Shown: one piece after another, positions 6,381 to 11,075 of the stretch
How the letters are laid out: every line of letters starts with the position of its first letter
How positions within the stretch are numbered: position 1 is the first letter of the stretch
NCBI GenBank assembly: GCA_944391895.1
Contig: CALXVF010000031.1
Location: 1-11,075 of the forward strand
DNA from: an uncultured Clostridia bacterium
GTDB taxonomy: Bacteria; Bacillota; Clostridia; TANB77; CAG-508
DNA: 11,075 nt
Direction: 5' to 3'
Position numbers and translations under genes: made by a program
The notes under the pieces: generated by a model
Database searches by the model: none
Told to the model about the DNA's origin: nothing
Seen by the model: only the letters and a program-made list of their open reading frames with translations

Positions 6381-7054
6381 TGAAAGTAATATATGAAGAT
6401 AATCACATAATAGTAGTAGAAAAAATGGTAAATATTCCATCACAAGCAGATAAAACTGAAGATGTGGACATGCTTAGCATTATAAAAAGTTATTTAAAAG
6501 AAAAATATAACAAACCAGGAAATGTATATTTAGGATTAGTACATAGACTAGATAGACCTGTTGGTGGAGTTATGGTATTTGCAAAAACATCGAAGGCTGC
6601 ATCAAGACTTAGTGAACAAGTAAGAAATAAAACTTTCAAAAAAGAATATTTGGTAATTTGCAATGGAAAAATGGAGAAAAATCAAGATACACTTGTAGAT
6701 TATTTGTGGAAAGATGAAAAGAAAAACACAAGCTATGTAGTAAAATCTACCAAGAAAAATGCAAAACAAGCAATTTTAGCCTATGAAGTACTAAAATATG
6801 ATGAAACCCAAAATCTTTCAGTATTAAGGATCAATCTTCATACAGGAAGACATCATCAAATTAGAGTACAGTTATCTAGTAGAATGCATGCTATATATGG
6901 AGATAATAAATACCATGGAAGAGGTGCAGGAACTGGTATTTGCCTATGGGCATATAAACTAACGATAGAACATCCAATTACTAAACAAGAGATGACATTT
7001 GTAGATTTTCCAGAGAAAAAAGGTATGTGGAGATTAATGGAAGGAATAAAATGA
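6380..7054 (+). CDS. RluA-family RNA pseudouridine synthase
   Basis: This enzyme isomerises uridine to pseudouridine in RNA, most likely rRNA. From the ATG at 6380 it has 224 residues. The RluA active-site motif HRLDRPVGG (55-63) holds the catalytic Asp58, and TGRHHQIRVQL (155-165) is the second conserved block. It begins directly with VIYEDNHIIVVEK, the start of the catalytic domain, and has no S4 domain, as in the shorter RluA-like Firmicutes paralogues. HRLDRPVGG replaces the more common HRLDRxTSG, but the catalytic residue is kept. The frame is open to an earlier ATG at 6344, which would overlap the methyltransferase and add a non-family extension; GGGAGG at 6362-6367, twelve bases away, favours 6380. 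Target uridine unknown. It ends one base before the next gene, which indicates co-transcription. Confidence 0.9.
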   Translation: MKVIYEDNHIIVVEKMVNIPSQADKTEDVDMLSIIKSYLKEKYNKPGNVYLGLVHRLDRPVGGVMVFAKTSKAASRLSEQVRNKTFKKEYLVICNGKMEKNQDTLVDYLWKDEKKNTSYVVKSTKKNAKQAILAYEVLKYDETQNLSVLRINLHTGRHHQIRVQLSSRMHAIYGDNKYHGRGAGTGICLWAYKLTIEHPITKQEMTFVDFPEKKGMWRLMEGIK

Positions 7055-7055
7055 T

Positions 7056-7439
7056 ATGGGAAGAATAGAAGAAATATTAAAAGAAAAACAAAAAACGCTA
7101 GATGAGATGACTTACTTAGACCATCAAATTAGTGCAATAGATGAAAGAGTAAGAAATAGGGCGTATACTGCTGAAGAAGAAAAGGATGACGAAGAGCTAG
7201 AATCTGAAAAGGCCGAAAAAAGAGTAAGGTTTGAAGAATTAGAAGAAGAACTTGTAGAAGCGTTGCAAAAACCACAAATGGCAAGAGAAGTGCAAGATGC
7301 TTTAAGAAGGAAAAAAAGAGAATTGATGGAAGCAGCAATGAGTAGTTGTGACAAAATAGATTTATATATTACATGGCTTAAAGAAGCAGAATTGAAATTA
7401 GAAGAACGAAATAGAGAAGATGATAGCCAAGAAAGATAA
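7056..7439 (+). CDS. Small coiled-coil protein, function unknown
   Basis: I do not recognise this family. The 127-residue product is highly charged, with long Glu/Lys/Arg heptad-like runs, and predicts by eye as two or three helices: about 1-32, 38-75 and 82-123. It is cytosolic, with no membrane span or signal, and has a single Cys near residue 100. Residues 37-63 are unusually acidic. The start has AAGGA (7041-7045), ten bases upstream, and lies one base past the stop of the pseudouridine synthase. As last gene of the uvrC transcript it may be an adaptor for one of its neighbours, but that rests on position alone. The overall shape, short helical hairpins rich in Glu, resembles ribosome- or tRNA-binding coiled coils in a general way only. 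Confidence 0.8.
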   Translation: MGRIEEILKEKQKTLDEMTYLDHQISAIDERVRNRAYTAEEEKDDEELESEKAEKRVRFEELEEELVEALQKPQMAREVQDALRRKKRELMEAAMSSCDKIDLYITWLKEAELKLEERNREDDSQER

Positions 7440-7454
7440 TATTATAATCTACTA

Positions 7455-7483
7455 TTGCCTTTTTATATAATTATTTATATAAT
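7455..7483 (+). promoter_or_regulatory. Promoter of adhE
   Basis: TTGCCT (7455-7460), 17 bp, TATAAT (7478-7483). This fits a housekeeping sigma promoter with a moderate -35 and a perfect -10. The start would be near 7490, leaving a leader of about 43 nt before the adhE ATG. AGGAGG (7521-7526) is the ribosome site, six bases from the start codon. Confidence 0.75.
7463..7482. promoter_or_regulatory. Perfect palindrome over the adhE promoter, candidate operator
   Basis: TTATATAA (7463-7470), TTAT, TTATATAA (7475-7482) occupies the promoter spacer and most of the -10. Clostridial adhE is a known target of the redox repressor Rex, whose site has the same 4-bp-spaced layout (TTGTTAA-n4-TTAACAA). 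The half-site here matches at only about four of seven bases and lacks the G/C pair, so Rex binding is doubtful. In DNA this AT-rich a chance palindrome is also possible. Confidence 0.35.
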
Positions 7484-7532
7484 TAGTGCATAAACTTTAA
7501 GAAGAAAATTTTAAGATACGAGGAGGAAAAGT

Positions 7533-10130
7533 ATGGGAAAGGAAATTACTGAGGAAGAAAAGCAAGAGATAAAATTAATGATAGATGACTTAGTAAAAAG
7601 AGCTAAAAAAGCATCAAAAGAATACATGAAATTATCTCAAGTAGATGTCGATAGAATAATAAAAGCAATGTCCATGGCTGGAGAAGAGCATCACATGGAA
7701 CTTGCTAAACTTGCAGTTGAAGAAACTGGAAGAGGAATATATGAAGATAAAATAACTAAGAATATGTTTGCAACAGAGTACATTTACCATAGCATAAAAT
7801 ATGATAAAACTGTTGGAACAATTTCTGAAAATGAAGAAGAAGGATACGAAGAAATAGCAGAACCTGTTGGAATTATAGCAGGAGTTACACCTGTTACCAA
7901 CCCAACATCAACAGTAATGTTTAAATCTCTTATTTCTGCAAAAACAAGAAATGTTATTATATTTGGATTCCATCCAGGAGCTCAAAACTGTAGTGCTAAA
8001 GCAGCAGAAATAGTAAGGGATGCGGCAATAAAAGCAGGAGCACCTGAAAATTGTATTTTATGGATTGAAAAACCATCAATAACTGCTACTAATATGCTTA
8101 TGAATCATCCAGACGTAAATTTAATATTAGCGACAGGTGGAACAAGTATGGTTAAAGCAGCATATTCTTGTGGAAAGCCAGCTTTAGGTGTAGGACCAGG
8201 AAATGTGCCTTGCTATATAGAAAAGTCAGCAAAATTAAAAACATCTGTAAATGATTTAGTAATGTCAAAATCTTTTGATAATGGAATGATATGTGCATCT
8301 GAACAATCAGTAATTGTAGATGAAGAAATACATGAAGAATTTGAAGATTTAATGAGAAAAGCTGGATGTTATTTCTTAAATGAAGAAGAAACAAAAAATT
8401 TAAGAGAGAAAATGTTTGATGAAGATAAACTAAATAGTTTTGTAGTTGGAAAATCTCCATATAATATAGCAAAAATGGCAGATATAGAAGTTCCAGAAAA
8501 TACAAAAGTATTAGTTTTAAAAGAAAATGGTGTAGGAATAGAATATCCATTTTCTAAAGAAAAATTAAGTCCAGTTTTAGCATATTATATAGTTAAAGAT
8601 TCAAAAGAAGGAATATCCCTAGCAGAAAAATTGATAGAATTTGGAGGAATGGGACATTCAGCAGTTATACATTCTGAAAATGAAGAGGTTATAAAAGAAT
8701 TTTCAAATAGAGTAAAAGTAGGAAGAATCATTGTAAACTCACCATCATCACATGGAGCGATAGGAGATATATATAATACAAATATGCCATCTCTTACACT
8801 TGGCTGTGGAACATTTGGAGGAAATTCTACAACTTCAAATGTGTCTAGTGTAAATTTAATAAATGTAAAAAGACTAGCAAAAAGGAGAGTTAATATGCAA
8901 TGGTTTAAAGTTCCAAATAAAATATATTTTGAAGCAGGTTCACTTGGATATTTAGAAAAAATGCCAGATATTTCAAGAGCATTTATTGTAACAGATAAAG
9001 CTATGGTAAGTTTAGGATATGTAGATAAAGTTTTATATTATCTAAGAAAAAGAGAAAAATATGTACATTCAGAAATTTTTGCTGATGTAGAATCAGACCC
9101 ATCATTTGATACAATTAAAAAAGGTGTAGAAATGATGAATAACTTTGGACCAGACGTAATAATAGCTATAGGAGGAGGAAGCCCAATAGATGCAGCAAAA
9201 GGAATGTGGCTTTTCTATGAGCATCCAGAAGCAGATATAGAAGGTATGAAGTTAAAATTCATGGATATTAGAAAAAGAACATATAAGTTCCCTAAACTTG
9301 GTGTAAAAGCTCAAATGGTAGCAATACCAACTACATCAGGAACAGGTTCAGAAGTAACATCTTTTGCAGTAATTACAGATAAAGAGAAAAATAAAAAATA
9401 TCCTTTAGCAGATTATGAATTAACTCCAAATGTAGCAATAGTTGATACTGATTTAGTTATGAGCCTTCCAAAAAGTGTAACAGCAGATACTGGAATGGAT
9501 GTTTTAACACATGCATTAGAAGCTTATGTATCTAATATGGCATCAGATTATACAGATGGACTTTCTGAAAAGGCATCAGAGTTGGTATTTAAGAACTTAA
9601 GAGATGCATATAATGATGGAACTAATAGATATGCTAGAGAAAAAATGCACAATAGCAGTACAATTGCAGGAATGGCATTTACAAATGCATTTTTAGGAGT
9701 TTGCCACTCAATGGCACATAAGATAGGAGCAGAATTCCACCTTCCACATGGTAGAATAAATGCAATACTTTTACCTTATGTTATAAAATATAATGGTGTA
9801 GATGCACCAACTAAATTTGTATCATTCCCTAAATATGAATACTATATTGCAAAACATAAATACGCAGAAATATCTAGAAGAATGAACTTCCCAGCATATA
9901 CAGATGATGAAGGACTAGAGTCTTTAATTAAGGAAGTTAATAAATTAAGAGAAGATGTTGGAATACCAAAGTCATTCAAGGAAGCGGGAATAGATGAAAA
10001 AGAATTTATGGCAAAAGTAGATATTTTAGCAGATAGAGCTTTCGAAGACCAATGCACATCTGCAAACCCTAGAGTTCCGCTTGTTAATGAGATAAAGCAA
10101 ATGTTGATAGATAGTTATTATGGGAATTAA
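7533..10130 (+). CDS. adhE: Bifunctional acetaldehyde-CoA/alcohol dehydrogenase
   Basis: AdhE reduces acetyl-CoA to acetaldehyde and then to ethanol, using two NADH and releasing CoA; it forms cytosolic filaments (spirosomes) in E. coli. The 865-residue protein is full length. The aldehyde dehydrogenase half (about 1-445) has the catalytic Cys254 in GMICASEQ and NAD-binding glycines near GVGPGNVP (219-226). The iron-dependent alcohol dehydrogenase half starts near WFKVPNKIYFEAGS (457-470), with the NAD motif GGGSPIDAAKG (547-557) and PTTSGTGSE (599-607). The iron ligands, by alignment to E. coli D653, H657, H723 and H737, are Asp656, His660, His725 and His739. All are intact. It has its own promoter and is likely a separate transcription unit. 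A strong ribosome site lies inside the gene at the domain junction. No intrinsic terminator is apparent after the stop. Confidence 0.98.
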   Translation: MGKEITEEEKQEIKLMIDDLVKRAKKASKEYMKLSQVDVDRIIKAMSMAGEEHHMELAKLAVEETGRGIYEDKITKNMFATEYIYHSIKYDKTVGTISENEEEGYEEIAEPVGIIAGVTPVTNPTSTVMFKSLISAKTRNVIIFGFHPGAQNCSAKAAEIVRDAAIKAGAPENCILWIEKPSITATNMLMNHPDVNLILATGGTSMVKAAYSCGKPALGVGPGNVPCYIEKSAKLKTSVNDLVMSKSFDNGMICASEQSVIVDEEIHEEFEDLMRKAGCYFLNEEETKNLREKMFDEDKLNSFVVGKSPYNIAKMADIEVPENTKVLVLKENGVGIEYPFSKEKLSPVLAYYIVKDSKEGISLAEKLIEFGGMGHSAVIHSENEEVIKEFSNRVKVGRIIVNSPSSHGAIGDIYNTNMPSLTLGCGTFGGNSTTSNVSSVNLINVKRLAKRRVNMQWFKVPNKIYFEAGSLGYLEKMPDISRAFIVTDKAMVSLGYVDKVLYYLRKREKYVHSEIFADVESDPSFDTIKKGVEMMNNFGPDVIIAIGGGSPIDAAKGMWLFYEHPEADIEGMKLKFMDIRKRTYKFPKLGVKAQMVAIPTTSGTGSEVTSFAVITDKEKNKKYPLADYELTPNVAIVDTDLVMSLPKSVTADTGMDVLTHALEAYVSNMASDYTDGLSEKASELVFKNLRDAYNDGTNRYAREKMHNSSTIAGMAFTNAFLGVCHSMAHKIGAEFHLPHGRINAILLPYVIKYNGVDAPTKFVSFPKYEYYIAKHKYAEISRRMNFPAYTDDEGLESLIKEVNKLREDVGIPKSFKEAGIDEKEFMAKVDILADRAFEDQCTSANPRVPLVNEIKQMLIDSYYGN
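8881..8897 (+). promoter_or_regulatory. Internal ribosome site and ATG at the AdhE domain junction
   Basis: AAAGGAG (8881-8887) lies seven bases before an in-frame ATG (8895-8897) that encodes Met455, immediately before the alcohol dehydrogenase domain. Starting there would give a separate 411-residue iron alcohol dehydrogenase. The encoded residues (KRRVNMQW) follow a conserved linker, so the site may be a by-product of coding. Confidence 0.35.
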
Positions 10131-10140
10131 TAAAAAATAC

Positions 10141-10169
10141 TTGACTAAATAAAATTATATATGTAAAAT
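10141..10169 (+). promoter_or_regulatory. Candidate promoter downstream of adhE
   Basis: TTGACT (10141-10146), 17 bp, TAAAAT (10164-10169): a good housekeeping-type match starting ten bases after the adhE stop. It would give the pilin-like gene a leader of about 160 nt. A second candidate core lies closer to that gene, so which one is used is open. Confidence 0.5.
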
Positions 10170-10193
10170 GATAATGATTAAATCTATTTTGAG

Positions 10194-10258
10194 CAAATAG
10201 TAAAAGTACATTGAAAAAGTTAATATTCAAAAAAAGAAAAGTGTATACATACTATTTG
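10194..10258. repeat. 9-bp inverted repeat upstream of the pilin-like gene
   Basis: CAAATAGTA (10194-10202) is exactly inverted at TACTATTTG (10250-10258), with 47 bp between. In RNA it would close a loose, AT-rich loop in the leader from the 10141 promoter, just before the second -10 core. It could be a weak fold, a spaced protein-binding site or chance. No T-tract follows, so it is a poor terminator for adhE. Confidence 0.4.
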
Positions 10259-10264
10259 TGAAAA

Positions 10265-10275
10265 ATGGGTATAAT
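10265..10275 (+). promoter_or_regulatory. Second candidate promoter core before the pilin-like gene
   Basis: ATGGGTATAAT with a perfect TATAAT at 10270-10275. The upstream TG is one base too far for the strict extended -10 form and no good -35 is found at 16-18 bp. A start near 10282 would leave a leader of about 50 nt, with AAAGGAG (10321-10327) seven bases before the ATG at 10335. Confidence 0.45.
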
Positions 10276-10334
10276 CAAATCAAAAGAAAATAGATGAAAA
10301 GCAAAAACTGAAAACAAAAGAAAGGAGTAATCTA

Positions 10335-11075
10335 ATGAAAAGTAAGAAAAAAATAACGAATATTAACAAAATAAAAAAAGAAATAAAGCGGAATAACCTT
10401 GATAGCATTGGTCGTTACAATAATAGTACTATTAATATTAGCAGCAGTAGCAATAAACTTAACAATAGGAGATAACGGAATATTTACAAGAGCACAAGAT
10501 GCAACAGAAAAATGGCAACAAGCAGAAGTAAATGAACAACATGAAATGAATGGTGTAGTTAATTTTATAGATGACTATACAAAAAATCAAGGACCAAAGA
10601 AAGTCGCAGATGTAGTAGGCGGAGATAAATTTGATAAAACCGAAACTATACAAGATGATAATGGAAAAGAGGTAACAATCCCAAAAGATTTTGGGGTAGC
10701 CGAAGATTCAAATACAGTAGTAGATGACGGAATAGTAATAACAGATGGAACAAATGAATTCGTATGGGTGCCAGTAGATGACCCAAGTACAATGTTTGAA
10801 GAAAAAACAGCAACATTAACAGGAGTAACAACGCAAACAAGTATATACAGTAAATTAAGAGTGAGAAGTAGTGATTCAAGTTCATATTCACCAGGAGCTC
10901 CAGGAACAAGTGGAATAAGAGAGCCAGATGTATTAAGTAATAATGATACAGACCCACAATATTATCAAGACGTATTAGGATTTGAAAGCACGAAAGCTAT
11001 GGCAGATAGCATGGTAGCAGAATATAAAGCTATGAGTGAAAGTATAAAAAAATACCATGGATTTTGGATAGGAAG
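10335..11075 (+). pseudogene. Pilin-like surface/secreted protein, frameshifted near its N-terminus and cut by window end
   Basis: A good ribosome site (AAAGGAG, 10321-10327) precedes the ATG at 10335. That frame encodes a Lys-rich leader (MKSKKKITNINKIKKEIKRN) and then, off frame, Ser/Asn-rich text ending at 10475. One frame over, from 10390 to the window end (228 codons, no stop), lies a coherent protein: GITLIALVVTIIVLLILA, a prepilin-type hydrophobic N-terminus without the usual Glu5, then NLTIGDNGIFTRAQDA. An acidic extracellular-type region follows, including EFVWVPVDD (about residues 118-126 from the Gly), and the window closes at YHGFWIG. A TAA (10384-10386) in the second frame places the shift between 10387 and about 10397. 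As written the gene is broken; a sequencing error, a real mutation or reversible switching could each explain it. Such pilin-like proteins are common in uncultured Clostridia, role unknown. The final GFWIG may open a formylglycine-enzyme/C-type-lectin-like domain, but that is a guess. Confidence 0.75.

Noticed and set aside
7435..7460. AT palindrome near ATAATATTAT after the coiled-coil gene as a terminator
   Set aside because: The stem has no G-C pairs and the nearby T run belongs to the adhE promoter region; I cannot support termination here.
8152..8550. Long open frame antisense to adhE
   Set aside because: It is Leu/Phe/His-rich, as expected from the reverse complement of AGA/GAA/ATA-biased coding sequence, and has no ribosome site. 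Similar antisense frames inside uvrC, rsgA and the coiled-coil gene were dismissed for the same reason.
10170..10188. Fur-box-like GATAATGATTAAATCTATT just after the 10141 promoter
   Set aside because: About 13 of 19 bases match, nearly all in the first half; the second half lacks symmetry, and the DNA is AT-rich enough to give this by chance.
10168..10200. Ten-codon ORF (MIMIKSILSK) between adhE and the pilin-like gene
   Set aside because: No ribosome site precedes it and its composition matches the surrounding non-coding DNA.
10399..10401. TTG start in the second frame as the true start of the pilin-like protein
   Set aside because: It would begin inside the hydrophobic segment, losing the charged leader and the Gly cleavage site that define the family, while a well-formed leader sits just upstream in the other frame.

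Overview
The window is low-GC DNA (about 30% by eye) with strong AGGAGG-type ribosome sites, an AGA/ATA/GAA-rich codon choice and TGA used only as a stop. It carries a YlbJ-type sporulation membrane protein, a Clostridia-style fused AdhE, and a pilin-like protein with an ITLIALVVT-type hydrophobic N-terminus. Together these point to an anaerobic, fermentative, probably spore-forming member of the Clostridia, perhaps an uncultured gut lineage. The class-level call is fairly secure; anything finer is a guess.

Layout. (1) 2-1431, plus strand: the 3' part of rsgA (ribosome assembly GTPase) and rpe (pentose-phosphate epimerase), overlapping by one base. This is the end of a conserved Firmicutes housekeeping cluster that starts left of the window. 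(2) 1486-1643: a long imperfect palindrome between the convergent ends of rpe and ylbJ. (3) 1640-2659, minus strand: ylbJ. (4) 2745-3466, plus strand: a self-contained MntA/HepT toxin-antitoxin cassette with its own promoter and terminator. (5) 3482-7439, plus strand: a sigma-A-type promoter followed by uvrC, an unannotated 34-residue membrane peptide, a class I SAM methyltransferase, an RluA-type pseudouridine synthase and a small coiled-coil protein, all closely spaced and probably co-transcribed. (6) 7455-10130: adhE with its own promoter, which is overlaid by a perfect palindrome. (7) 10141-11075: promoter-like sequence and a pilin-like extracellular protein gene whose reading frame is broken just before the prepilin cleavage motif. 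The right edge of the window cuts it off.

How the genes fit together. RsgA, the methyltransferase and the pseudouridine synthase are RNA/ribosome maturation functions. UvrC is the incision nuclease of nucleotide excision repair. AdhE turns acetyl-CoA into ethanol and regenerates NAD+. MntA/HepT is a defence or maintenance module inserted between chromosomal genes.

The points most worth a second look are the frameshifted pilin-like gene (one lost copy of an 8-bp unit, or one extra base, accounts for it), the 158-nt palindrome, the near-identical promoter cores in front of mntA and uvrC, the 34-residue membrane peptide with a possible masked ribosome site, and a well-formed internal ribosome site at the domain junction of adhE. 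No CRISPR array, transposase, tRNA or rRNA was seen.
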